A program made the position numbers and the translations under genes. The notes under the pieces are model-generated. The model was not told the origin of the DNA, did not search any database, and worked only from the letters and a program-made list of their open reading frames with translations. A stretch of 13,812 bases of DNA from Flavobacteriia bacterium (GTDB lineage: Bacteria > Bacteroidota > Bacteroidia > Flavobacteriales > Flavobacteriaceae): assembly GCA_018500075.1 (NCBI GenBank), contig JAHBAN010000157.1, positions 1 to 13,812 on the forward strand. The letters run 5' to 3'. Positions 5,538 to 13,680 of the stretch are shown here, in pieces. Every line of letters starts with the position of its first letter. The first letter of the stretch is position 1.

Positions 5538-6947
5538 TCAGCTCCTGTCTCCCTCGGGCTTCACCCATCGTAACAAAATCAGGCCAATTAAAAAGAGCGC
5601 AATCACAGGCGAAACCCCGAGGCGCGCACTTCCGCTCAGCGCAGTGGCCAGCCCGATCAACGTGGGGGCCAAAAAGGCCGTCGCGCGCCCTGTGAGGCCA
5701 TAAAGCCCGAAGCTTTCGGTTGGCGCATCCGGCTTTGAGTGCCGGACCATCAGCGTGCGCGAGGCCGCCTGCAGCGTTCCGCCAAGCCCGCCGATGAACA
5801 CGCCACACAGCAAAAAGACAAGGTCAGGCAGGCTTGAGCCATCCGCCAGAGGAATGCCAAAAATCATCTCGCGCGACATCGAAACAACCGTGATGCAGAC
5901 CCCGATCAAGAGCCAGATCGCTGTGATAATCACAGGTTTTGGCCCAAAGCGGCTGTCAAACCTGCCCCCGAGCCAGCTAAACACAGCGGCCGAAATCGCA
6001 CCGATCACACCGAACACACCAATCTGGGTGATCTGCCAGTTCAGCACCAAGGCCGCATAAACGCCGCCAAAACTGTAAAGGCCATTGAGCGCATCCCGGT
6101 AAAACATCGACGCGCCGAGATAGGCCGCCAGCGATGTATTGTGCCCAAGCCCCCGCAGCGACCGCATCAGCGAAGCAAGCGCCGCAGACACACGCACGCG
6201 CGCCTGCCCCGGAACGGGCGTGTCCCGCACCCAGAGAAAATAAGGGATCATGAACACCGCAAACCAGACCGCCGTGAACGGCCCGACAAAGCGGGTGCCC
6301 TCTCGCGCCGCCGCATCAAAGCCAAAGGCCGGGTCCAGCCCGATCAGGGTTTTGCCATCGCCCTGCTCGACAAACAGCAACAGCATAATCGCCAGCGAAA
6401 CGACGCCGCCAAGATATCCAAAAGCAAAGCCCGAGCCGGAGATCTTGCCGGTGCCATCCTCAGCGCTCAAGGAGGGAAGCTGTGAATTGATAAAGATGAG
6501 CGCCCACTCGGCACCGATAAAGCCGATCCCGAAAAAGATCAGCCCAAACCAGAGGTTGGACCCGTCCGGCAGCATATACCAAAGGCCAAACGCGCCAATC
6601 ACATAGAGCACGGAGAAGCCGAAAACCCAAGGCACACGCCGCCCCGTGCTATCGGCCAAAGCGCCCAGAAAGGGCGCACCCAGCCCGATAAACAGCCCGA
6701 TCAGGCCAAGCCCGAAGGACCAGAGACTCTGCGCTTGCGCATCCGCCGCCTGCTCGCTCAAACCTGTGCCGAGGAAATAGTGCGCTGCGACCGTGGCAAA
6801 ATACGGCCCGAAGATAAATGTCACCAGAAGCGTGTGATACGGCTGGCTGGCCCAGTCAAAAAAATACCAGCCCCAGATCCGCTTTCGCATCGAAATCGAC
6901 TTTGCCATTGCCCTGAAGCCCCCGCCATTCTTTGCCCGATAAGACAT
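5538..6947 (-). CDS. MFS transporter, UMF1 (ATG22-like) family
   Basis: Inner-membrane permease of 469 residues with about 12 hydrophobic segments in two halves. The opening (WGWYFFDWASQPYHTLLVTFIFGPYF) is typical of the UMF1/ATG22-like family (PF11700), including the DWA and 'FIFGPYF' elements. GALADSTGRRVPW (about 103-115) is the MFS loop 2-3 motif, and a second-half counterpart is seen near SWLGGRFDSRFGPKPV. The substrate is unknown; ATG22 itself exports amino acids from the vacuole, which cannot be transferred to this protein. The ATG has AAGGGG spaced six bases upstream. A second in-frame ATG 13 codons on (MAKSISMRKR) is less well placed. The stop lies 2 bp before the mepA start, so the two are probably co-transcribed. 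Confidence 0.92.
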   Translation of the reverse strand: MSYRAKNGGGFRAMAKSISMRKRIWGWYFFDWASQPYHTLLVTFIFGPYFATVAAHYFLGTGLSEQAADAQAQSLWSFGLGLIGLFIGLGAPFLGALADSTGRRVPWVFGFSVLYVIGAFGLWYMLPDGSNLWFGLIFFGIGFIGAEWALIFINSQLPSLSAEDGTGKISGSGFAFGYLGGVVSLAIMLLLFVEQGDGKTLIGLDPAFGFDAAAREGTRFVGPFTAVWFAVFMIPYFLWVRDTPVPGQARVRVSAALASLMRSLRGLGHNTSLAAYLGASMFYRDALNGLYSFGGVYAALVLNWQITQIGVFGVIGAISAAVFSWLGGRFDSRFGPKPVIITAIWLLIGVCITVVSMSREMIFGIPLADGSSLPDLVFLLCGVFIGGLGGTLQAASRTLMVRHSKPDAPTESFGLYGLTGRATAFLAPTLIGLATALSGSARLGVSPVIALFLIGLILLRWVKPEGDRS

Positions 6948-6995
6948 GGATTACCCCTTTGGCGCAAGGTTCGCGTTCGCAGTTCCGCCTCTCAC

Positions 6996-7024
6996 TTGTG
7001 CTTTGCATCACAAAAACCTAGGTA
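6996..7024 (+). promoter_or_regulatory. Putative sigma70-type promoter of yggT
   Basis: TTGTGC (6996-7001) and TAGGTA (7019-7024) are separated by 17 bp, 31 bases upstream of the yggT ATG. This is an acceptable -35/-10 pair for alphaproteobacteria, where -10 boxes are often weak. It lies in the 107-bp divergent region shared with the MFS gene; no other convincing pair was found there. Confidence 0.4.
6997..7012. promoter_or_regulatory. CRP/FNR-type palindrome TGTGC-N6-TCACA
   Basis: TGTGCTTTGCATCACA matches the CRP consensus TGTGA-N6-TCACA with one mismatch in the left half-site. It overlaps the proposed -35 of yggT and lies about 50 bp from the MFS start on the other side, so a bound regulator could affect both directions. 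Only the sequence match supports it. Confidence 0.35.
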
Positions 7025-7054
7025 TAGCCTGCATATCCAAAAAAGGCGCAGAAC

Positions 7055-7333
7055 ATGGCCCCCTTTATTCAAACATTCGGTCTGATCCTCAACGTGGCTT
7101 TCACGCTGCTGCTTGTCCATGTGATCATGAGCTGGCTGATCAACTTCCAAGTGCTCAATCTCGGGCAGCCGCTGGTTGCGCAGTTGTGGCAGGGTCTCAA
7201 CCGCCTGTTTGAGCCTCTGTTTCGCCCGGTCCGCAATATTCTGCCCAACACACATCCGCTCGATCTGGCGCCGCTGGTTGTGTTTATCATCATCATCGCG
7301 CTGCGCGACTATTTCCTGCCCGCGCTCTACTGA
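7055..7333 (+). CDS. YggT family membrane protein
   Basis: A 92-residue inner-membrane protein of the YggT family (PF02325). It shows two hydrophobic segments (about 5-29 and 70-90) with the conserved central loop WQGLNRLFEPLFRPVRNILPNTHPLDLAPLV, which is diagnostic for the family. Its role is poorly defined; YggT members have been linked to osmotic tolerance and, in some bacteria, to division or cell-shape genes, but nothing local supports either. The ATG is preceded by AAGGCG. It is the first gene rightward of the divergent promoter region and 66 bp before recQ, so it may be co-transcribed with recQ-yaaA. Confidence 0.93.
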   Translation: MAPFIQTFGLILNVAFTLLLVHVIMSWLINFQVLNLGQPLVAQLWQGLNRLFEPLFRPVRNILPNTHPLDLAPLVVFIIIIALRDYFLPALY

Positions 7334-7399
7334 GCTTGCCTTGCCAGCCCTGCCCCACTGTGGGACACAGGCGCAAAGAGCAGCAAGAGATACAGGTAA

Positions 7400-9439
7400 A
7401 TGGCTTCGGCAAATGCGCTTCTAAAGTCCGTCTTCGGCTTTGACGCCTTCCGCCCCGGGCAGGAAGAGATCGTGCGCGCTGTGGCCGCTGGCGAAAGCGT
7501 CTTGGCGATCATGCCGACAGGCGGGGGCAAATCCCTCTGCTATCAGCTCCCCGCGCTCATGAACGAAGGGCTGACCCTTGTGATCTCGCCTCTGATCGCC
7601 CTCATGCGCGATCAGGTATCGGCGCTCCAACAGGCCGGCGTGGCTGCCGGCGCGCTCACATCCGCCGCCAGCGACGACGAAAATCAGGCGGTGATCGAGG
7701 CCGCCCGCGCCGGTGCGCTGAGCCTGCTTTACCTCGCGCCAGAACGGCTCTCCTCAACCGTCACCCGCACCATCCTGCGTGATGCGGGCGTTGCGCGTAT
7801 TGCTGTCGACGAGGCCCATTGCGTCAGCCAATGGGGCCATGACTTCCGCCCCGACTATCTGCGGATCGGCGAGCTTCAGCGCTATCTCGGCGTGCCGCTC
7901 GCCGCCTTCACCGCCACGGCAGACAAGGAAACCCAAGACGAAATCGTCACCCGCCTCTTTGAAGGTGTCGCGCCGCGCCGCTTCCTGCACGGGTTTGACA
8001 GACCCAACATCAGCCTTGCCTTTGCGCCCAAAGACAAGCCGCGACAGCAGATCTTGAGCTATGCAGGCGCGCGGCGTGGCCAATGCGGGATCGTCTATTG
8101 CGCCACGCGCGCCAAGACAGAAGCGCTGGCCGCCGCCCTGCGCGATGATGGCCACAACGCCTGCCACTATCACGGCGCAATGGACCCGGACGAGCGCCGC
8201 CGTGTCGAACACCGCTTCAATACAGAAGACGCGCTGATCGTTGTCGCGACCATTGCCTTTGGCATGGGCGTCGACAAACCCGACATCAGATGGGTCGCCC
8301 ATGCCGATCTGCCCAAATCTGTCGAAGGCTATTATCAGGAAATCGGCCGCGCGGGTCGCGACGGCGCGCGCGCCGAAACGCTCACACTCTATGGCCCCGA
8401 AGATATCCGCCTGCGGCGTGCCCAAATCGACGAAAGCCTCGCCCCCGCCGACCGGCAGGAGGCCGACCATGGCCGCCTCAATGCGCTGCTGGGGCTGGCC
8501 GAAGCCACAAGCTGCCGCCGCCAGCTCCTGCTGTCCTATTTTGACGAGGCCTCACCGCCCTGCAACAACTGCGATCTCTGCGACAAACCCCCCGAGACAT
8601 TTGACGCAACCGAAGCCGCGCGCATGGCGTTGTCGGCCATCCTGCGCAGCGAGGAGCGTTTTGGAGCGGGCCAGATTATCGACATCCTCCTTGGCAAGCT
8701 CACAGACAAGGTGCGCCAGTTTGGCCATGATGCCCTGCCCACATTCGGCGTCGGGACGGCCTATCGCCCCGCCCAATGGCAAGCAGTTTTGCGCCAGCTC
8801 ATGGGCCATGATCTGATCCGCCCGGATGCCCGCGCCCATGGCGCTCTCAAGATCACGCGCAAAGCCCACCCGCTCCTGAAAGGCGAAACAACGCTCACCC
8901 TGCGCAAAGATCTTGTCAGCACAGCGACAAGCGGACCCAAGATCAAGATGCTCGTTTCCGAAGAAGATGCGCCGCTGTTTTCAGCCCTCAAAGCCAAGCG
9001 CCGCGCCCTCGCCGAGGCGGCCAATCTTCCCGCCTATATCGTGTTTAACGACAAAACGCTGATCGAGATGGTCAAGGCAAAGCCCCAATCGCTCGACGAT
9101 TTCGCGCTGATCGCCGGGGTCGGCCAGAAAAAGCTCGAGAAATACGGGCGCGATTTTCTGGCTGTGCTGACCGAAGATGCGCCCACAGCGCCGCCCGCGC
9201 GCCGCAAGCTGGCGGGCAAGCCCGCCGGCAGCCTGTTTGACCGGCTCCTTGAGGCCCAAAATGCCCTCCAACGGGGAAGCTGCGGCACAGAAAAGCCGCT
9301 CAGCCTGACAAATTCACAGCTCGCAAAGGTTGCACAAATGCGCCCGCAGTCCCTAGATGCACTAGAGCGACTGATCGGCGACAAACGCGCCGAGCGGTTT
9401 GGACCGGCCTTTATTGACCTGATACATGGGGGTGTATGA
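7400..9439 (+). CDS. recQ: ATP-dependent DNA helicase RecQ
   Basis: 3'-5' superfamily 2 helicase acting in recombination and in restart of blocked replication forks. Length is 679 residues, somewhat longer than E. coli RecQ. Motif 0 is FRPGQEEIV, Walker A is MPTGGGKS (38-45), the Walker B box is DEAH (137-140), motif IV is around VYCATRAKTEAL, and motif VI is QEIGRAGRDG (313-322). The RQC zinc-binding cysteines are C372, C388, C391 and C394, followed by a winged helix (about 400-500). An HRDC domain lies at about 524-592 (SLDDFALIAGVGQKKLEKYG). A further HRDC-like unit lies at about 612-676 (QLAKVAQMRPQSLDALERL). The ATG is preceded by CAGGTAA, a close, weak Shine-Dalgarno. Its stop overlaps the start of yaaA (ATGA), suggesting coupled translation. 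Confidence 0.97.
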   Translation: MASANALLKSVFGFDAFRPGQEEIVRAVAAGESVLAIMPTGGGKSLCYQLPALMNEGLTLVISPLIALMRDQVSALQQAGVAAGALTSAASDDENQAVIEAARAGALSLLYLAPERLSSTVTRTILRDAGVARIAVDEAHCVSQWGHDFRPDYLRIGELQRYLGVPLAAFTATADKETQDEIVTRLFEGVAPRRFLHGFDRPNISLAFAPKDKPRQQILSYAGARRGQCGIVYCATRAKTEALAAALRDDGHNACHYHGAMDPDERRRVEHRFNTEDALIVVATIAFGMGVDKPDIRWVAHADLPKSVEGYYQEIGRAGRDGARAETLTLYGPEDIRLRRAQIDESLAPADRQEADHGRLNALLGLAEATSCRRQLLLSYFDEASPPCNNCDLCDKPPETFDATEAARMALSAILRSEERFGAGQIIDILLGKLTDKVRQFGHDALPTFGVGTAYRPAQWQAVLRQLMGHDLIRPDARAHGALKITRKAHPLLKGETTLTLRKDLVSTATSGPKIKMLVSEEDAPLFSALKAKRRALAEAANLPAYIVFNDKTLIEMVKAKPQSLDDFALIAGVGQKKLEKYGRDFLAVLTEDAPTAPPARRKLAGKPAGSLFDRLLEAQNALQRGSCGTEKPLSLTNSQLAKVAQMRPQSLDALERLIGDKRAERFGPAFIDLIHGGV

Positions 9440-9441
9440 CT

Positions 9442-10197
9442 ATGCTTGTTGTTATTTCGCCAGCGAAAAAACTGAACGAAACCGCGCACACGCCGCTGCC
9501 CGTCACCGAACCGGCCTTTGCCGCCCGCGCCGAAGCGCTCGCCCAAGAGGCCGCAAAGCTCACAGCCGCTGACCTTGGCAAGCTCATGCACCTCAGCGAC
9601 AGCCTCGCCAAGCTGAATTATGACCGCTTTCAAAACTGGGACGCGCTCAGCCCCGCGCCCGCCGCGCTCATGTTCAATGGCGATACCTATTCTGGCCTTG
9701 AAGCGGCGAGCCTTGAAGATGACGCCATGCAATGGGCCGGCGGTCATCTGCGTATCCTGTCCGGGCTTTATGGCCTGTTGCGGCCGCTGGATGCGATCAA
9801 GCCCTATCGCCTCGAAATGGGCACCCGCTTTGCCACCCCAGAGGGCAAGACCCTCTATGACTACTGGGGAAGCGCCATTGCCGAGCGGCTCAACGCCGAA
9901 GCAGAGGCCGCAGGCGCGGATATTCTGGTCAACTGTGCCAGTCAGGAATACTTCGGCGCCGTCGATCTCAAAGCCCTCAAGCCCCGCGTCGTCACCCCGA
10001 TGTTCTTTGAGGACAAGCCCGAAGGCCCCAAGATCGTGAGCTTTTATGCCAAGAAGGCCCGCGGGGCCATGGCGCGGTTTATTGTCGAAAACCGCCTGCA
10101 AGACGCCGACGCGCTGACAGCCTTTGACACAGGCGGCTATGCCCACGCGCCCGAGCTGTCTGCGCCGGACAAGCCCGCCTTCCTGCGCGCAGGCTAG
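9442..10197 (+). CDS. yaaA: Peroxide stress protein YaaA (UPF0246)
   Basis: Member of the YaaA/DUF328 family. In E. coli YaaA is OxyR-induced and lowers intracellular free iron during peroxide stress; its biochemical activity includes DNA binding. The protein is 251 residues, close to the usual 250-260. It opens with the signature MLVVISPAKKLNE. Further conserved segments are LMFNGDTYSGLEA, LSGLYGLLRPLDAIKPYRLEMGT, YDYWGSAIAERLN and LVNCASQEYF. I chose the second ATG because it matches the family start and lies nine bases after GGGGG. An ATG two codons earlier overlaps the recQ stop as ATGA. It is the last gene of the plus-strand run. Its TAG stop shares a CTAG with the stop of the converging kinase gene. 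Confidence 0.95.
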   Translation: MLVVISPAKKLNETAHTPLPVTEPAFAARAEALAQEAAKLTAADLGKLMHLSDSLAKLNYDRFQNWDALSPAPAALMFNGDTYSGLEAASLEDDAMQWAGGHLRILSGLYGLLRPLDAIKPYRLEMGTRFATPEGKTLYDYWGSAIAERLNAEAEAAGADILVNCASQEYFGAVDLKALKPRVVTPMFFEDKPEGPKIVSFYAKKARGAMARFIVENRLQDADALTAFDTGGYAHAPELSAPDKPAFLRAG

Positions 10198-12368
10198 GCC
10201 GCCGCCTCGTCTGACAGAACAGGCAGCACCTCTTTTGGCTGATAGCCTCCGATCGCGGCGTATATCTCGGCCTTGCGCAAGGGTTTTGTCAAAAACTGGT
10301 CCATTCCCGCCGCCATGATCTCTTCCTTGTCGCCGCCCATGGCATGGGCCGTCAGCGCCAGAATGGGCGTGTGCCGGCCTGTCTCCGCCTCCAGCGCCCG
10401 GATCGCGCGGGTCGCGTCTTTGCCGTCCATTTCAGGCATGGAAATATCCATAAATATCAAATCAGGCTCAAATGAGTCATACAGCTCGACAGCCTCGCGC
10501 CCGTTGTTGGCAAACATCAGCTCCATATCGAGCGCCTTAACCATTTTGCGAAATACCAGTTGATTGGTCTTATTGTCTTCGGCGGCAAGCACGCGCATTT
10601 TGCGCCTTGTGCCGTCGATCTCGGTCACATCCGCAGGCACAGAGGCCGTCTCCTCGTCTCGCAGAGGCGCCAGAGCCATCTTCTCGACAAGCGCCCGCGC
10701 CAGCAGCGGCTTTTGCAGCTCGTGCACATCCAGCCGGCTGTCGTTCTGCTTTTGATAGCTGCCAAGCTTTGTGCTCAGAAAGATGACACGGCCCCCATAG
10801 CCCGACGCCTCAAGTGCGGGCAAAAGATCATACCCCACCATTTCGCTATCAGCCAAAACAACAGAAACATCCGCCCCAAGCGCCTCAAGCGCATCGGGCA
10901 CAGCCTCGCACCGCAAGACAGACAAGCCCAGCCGCGCCAGTTGTTGCGCGGCCAGCTCGGCCACCGCATCCACCGGCTCAAGCAAAAGCGCGCGGCCCTC
11001 CATCGCCTTCCAGGTGCTTGTGTCCGCTTGCGCTTGCGTCGCAAGCTCGACTTTGAAACCGAAGTTTGATCCGACACCCTCTTCGGATTCCACCCAGATC
11101 TCGCCCCCCATCATCCCAATCAGCTTCTGGCTGATGGCAAGCCCGAGGCCCGTCCCCTCATAGGCGCGGTTTCGGGCATCATCGACCTGGTTGAACTCGC
11201 CAAACACATGAGACAGCTTGTCCGCCGCGATCCCGATGCCCGTATCCTGCACGCTGATGTGCAACCGTGTGGTGCTCACAACAGGATCAAACACCCCGAC
11301 AACCCGCACAAGAACATAGCCCTTGCTGGTAAACTTGACAGCATTCCCGATCAGATTGGTGAGCACCTGCCGCAAGCGCCCGACATCCCCGACAAACTGG
11401 GTCGGCAAAAAGAAATCGTAATCCACAACAATCTCAACGTCCTTGTCCTGCAGCGCAGGCTGGAGCAGCATCACAACCTCGTTGAGCGCGGCCTCCAAAT
11501 CAAACGGCTCGTGTTGCAGCACCATTTTTTCCGCATCAAGCTTGGAAAAATCCAGCACATCATTGATGATCACCAACAGAGACTCACCCGAGTTCTTGAT
11601 CGTCTTGGCAAACAACTCCTGCTCTTCGTCCAGCTCGGTTTCCATCAAAAGCTCTGCCATGCCAACAACGCCATTCATCGGGGTGCGGATTTCATGGCTC
11701 ATATTCGCAAGGAAAGCCGACTTGGCGCGCGCGGCGGTTTCGGCGCTGTCGCGCGCCGATTTCAGCTCGCGCTGGTAGCGCACTGTTTCGGTAATATTGA
11801 GCGCAAGGCTCACAACATCGCCGCCATGCCCGCGCTGGTCGATGAGTTTGATATATTCGCCGTTCCAAAGCCGGATGGTCACAGGCGCAGGCTCGGGGCT
11901 TTGCCAACGGGCGAGCATATCGGCCCGCCATGCGGCAGGCGCCTGCCCCCCGATATCAACGATCCCCTCTTCGGTCATAAGCTGCAACAACGTGACATAG
12001 CTCACCCCCGGCACAACGTCTTCCAGCCCGTCAAACGCCCAAAGATACGCCTTGTTGGCGATGATCATCTGGCTGTCTGCGTTGAAAAAGGCAAAGCCGT
12101 CATTGATCGATTCGATCGACAGCCATAGCCTGCGCTCGGCAATTTCGATCTTCTTATGCGCAATCGAAAGATCGCTCTTTACCCTCAGGTTCTCGTCTCG
12201 CACCGTCTGGACTTCGGCACGGGTCTCGACAATTTCAGCCGATAGTTTCTTGGCGTATGCGCCGAGTTTCTGGTTGGCCGCAAACAGCTCGGCCTGCTTT
12301 TGCTCAAGCAGCCGTTCTGCAGCAAGACGCGCGCGCCTCTCTTGCGTGAGCTTGCCAACCAGGCTCAT
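10194..12368 (-). CDS. Hybrid sensor histidine kinase, soluble: coiled coil-PAS-HisKA-HATPase-pseudoREC-REC
   Basis: A 724-residue cytoplasmic kinase; no transmembrane segment is visible. Order: an N-terminal coiled coil (about 1-80), a PAS domain (82-200, PAS_7-like, with INDGFAFFNADSQMIIANKAY), HisKA with SHEIRTP (H225), and HATPase with N-box NLIGNAVKF (N338, N342), G1 DTGIG (375-379) and G2 GTGLGL (405-410). Then comes a degenerate receiver (459-565) where the usual acidic pair is replaced by E464-P465, although D507 and K553 remain. The last module is an intact receiver (590-705) with E597-D598, phospho-acceptor D641, T673 and K695. No Hpt domain is present, so phosphate must pass to a separate Hpt protein. 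The ATG has a strong GGAGGA a few bases upstream. The input signal and partner are unknown. The stop overlaps the yaaA stop. Upstream lies a 136-bp gap with the thiolase terminator. Confidence 0.94.
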   Translation of the reverse strand: MSLVGKLTQERRARLAAERLLEQKQAELFAANQKLGAYAKKLSAEIVETRAEVQTVRDENLRVKSDLSIAHKKIEIAERRLWLSIESINDGFAFFNADSQMIIANKAYLWAFDGLEDVVPGVSYVTLLQLMTEEGIVDIGGQAPAAWRADMLARWQSPEPAPVTIRLWNGEYIKLIDQRGHGGDVVSLALNITETVRYQRELKSARDSAETAARAKSAFLANMSHEIRTPMNGVVGMAELLMETELDEEQELFAKTIKNSGESLLVIINDVLDFSKLDAEKMVLQHEPFDLEAALNEVVMLLQPALQDKDVEIVVDYDFFLPTQFVGDVGRLRQVLTNLIGNAVKFTSKGYVLVRVVGVFDPVVSTTRLHISVQDTGIGIAADKLSHVFGEFNQVDDARNRAYEGTGLGLAISQKLIGMMGGEIWVESEEGVGSNFGFKVELATQAQADTSTWKAMEGRALLLEPVDAVAELAAQQLARLGLSVLRCEAVPDALEALGADVSVVLADSEMVGYDLLPALEASGYGGRVIFLSTKLGSYQKQNDSRLDVHELQKPLLARALVEKMALAPLRDEETASVPADVTEIDGTRRKMRVLAAEDNKTNQLVFRKMVKALDMELMFANNGREAVELYDSFEPDLIFMDISMPEMDGKDATRAIRALEAETGRHTPILALTAHAMGGDKEEIMAAGMDQFLTKPLRKAEIYAAIGGYQPKEVLPVLSDEAAA

Positions 12369-12452
12369 TGATCCTCCACCATACCAATTCAGGTCATGGC
12401 AGACGCTCGCACAAACAGGGTGAAGATTGATTTAATATTGCCAAGAAATCAT

Positions 12453-12479
12453 CCGCCTCAAGCCAAAAGCCCGAGGCGG
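12453..12479 (-). terminator. Terminator hairpin after the thiolase gene
   Basis: CCGCCTC and GAGGCGG (7 bp) flank a 13-base loop. On the minus strand it lies 25 bp after the thiolase stop. It is followed by ATGATTTCTT, an imperfect T run. It probably separates the thiolase from the hybrid kinase downstream. The rest of the 12369-12504 gap shows no convincing promoter pair; TTGAGG (in the hairpin) with TATTAA 18 bp on is a weak candidate for the kinase promoter. Confidence 0.5.
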
Positions 12480-12504
12480 CACACCCGCTGTCTCGGCGTC
12501 TGGA

Positions 12505-13680
12505 TCAGAGCGCCTCGATCGCCAGAGCAATGCCCTGCCCGCCACCGATACACATGGTCACAAGCGCGCGTTTGGCGCCCGTGCGCTCCAGCTCATACAG
12601 CGCCTTGAGCGTAATGATGGCCCCCGTCGCCCCCACAGGATGACCCAGCGCAATCGCGCCGCCGTTCGGGTTCACTTTGGCCGCGTCAAGCCCGAGTTCC
12701 TTGTTGACCGCAAGCGCCTGTGCGGCAAAGGCTTCATTGCTTTCGATGATGTCAAAATCCGCAATGCTCAGGCCCGTGCGCGCCAGCAGGTTTTGCACCG
12801 CAGGCACAGGACCGATCCCCATGACTTCGGGGCGCACACCGGCATGGGCATAGCCCAGCACACGCGCCCGCGGCTTGAGGCCGGCCTTTGCCGCCGCATC
12901 CGCCCGCGCCAGCACGAGCGCCGCCGCACCATCATTGATCCCCGAGGCATTGCCCGCTGTCACTGTGCCGTCTTTCTGAAAGACCGTGCGCAGACCCGAC
13001 AGCGCCTCAAGCGATGTGGCTTTGGGGTGTTCATCCACCTCAAACGCCACCATGTCCCGTTTGACACGGACCTCGACAGGCACGATCTGGCTGGCGAAAT
13101 ACCCCGCCGCAATCGCCTTGGCGGCGCGCGTCTGGCTCTCCAGTGCAAAGCCGTCTTGCGCCTCCCGCGTGATGCCGTGTTCGGCGGCCACATTCTCGGC
13201 TGTAACGCCCATATGACCCGTTCCAAAAGGACAGCTCAACGCCCCGAGCATCATATCCAACGTCTTGATATCGCCCATTTTCTGGCCCCACCGTTGGGCA
13301 GGCACAATATAGGGCGAGCGGCTCATACACTCCACCCCCCCCGCCACCGCAAAGGCAGCATCCTCCAGCATCAAAGCCTGCACCGCCGAGACAATCGCCT
13401 GCGCGCCAGAGCCACAAAGGCGGTTCACATTCATCGCCGGGGTGCTGTCAGGAATGCCCGCGTCCATCGCCGCGATGCGGCTGACATACATATCGCGCGG
13501 CTCGGTGTTGATGACATGGCCATAAACGGCATGGCCGATCTGCCCGCCGTCAACCCCGGACCGCTCAAGCGCGGCGCGGGTGACGGTTGCGCCGAGTTCT
13601 GCGGGGGTCACACCCGCAAGCGCGCCGCCAAATGTGCCGATGGCCGTGCGTGCGCCGTCCAGAATTACAATATCGCTCAT
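12505..13680 (-). CDS. bktB: Acetyl-CoA acyltransferase, BktB-type beta-ketothiolase
   Basis: Claisen-condenses or thiolyses acyl-CoA, acetyl-CoA + acyl-CoA giving 3-ketoacyl-CoA + CoA. Family members serve short-chain metabolism, ketone-body use or polyhydroxyalkanoate monomer supply. At 391 residues it has the usual thiolase length. It shows the nucleophile cysteine in NRLCGSGAQA, the ECMSRSPY segment, NEAFAAQ, the histidine in GGAIALGHPVGATG and the second catalytic cysteine in TMCIGGGQG. The stretch EPRDMYVSRIAAMDAGIP with the GHMGVTAENVA loop is closer to BktB-type enzymes than to PhaA. The gene symbol is a family-level call, and chain-length specificity cannot be read from the sequence. 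The ATG (MSDIVILDGARTAIG) is preceded by GCGGGA five bases upstream; the longer frame to 13794 lacks family similarity. It is followed by the hairpin at 12453-12479. Poly-G (8) lies inside the codons for GG before VECMS without harm to the frame. Confidence 0.95.
   Translation of the reverse strand: MSDIVILDGARTAIGTFGGALAGVTPAELGATVTRAALERSGVDGGQIGHAVYGHVINTEPRDMYVSRIAAMDAGIPDSTPAMNVNRLCGSGAQAIVSAVQALMLEDAAFAVAGGVECMSRSPYIVPAQRWGQKMGDIKTLDMMLGALSCPFGTGHMGVTAENVAAEHGITREAQDGFALESQTRAAKAIAAGYFASQIVPVEVRVKRDMVAFEVDEHPKATSLEALSGLRTVFQKDGTVTAGNASGINDGAAALVLARADAAAKAGLKPRARVLGYAHAGVRPEVMGIGPVPAVQNLLARTGLSIADFDIIESNEAFAAQALAVNKELGLDAAKVNPNGGAIALGHPVGATGAIITLKALYELERTGAKRALVTMCIGGGQGIALAIEAL

Noticed and set aside
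7754..8470. Long minus-strand open frame of 238 codons inside recQ
   Set aside because: Shadow of the recQ frame in high-GC DNA; no family motifs and no ribosome-binding site. Similar long shadows at 9034-10146 and 11208-12128 were dropped for the same reason.
12369..12504. TTGGCAATATT on the minus strand as a sigma54-like element
   Set aside because: Lacks the GC element at the required distance; no evidence beyond TTGGCA.
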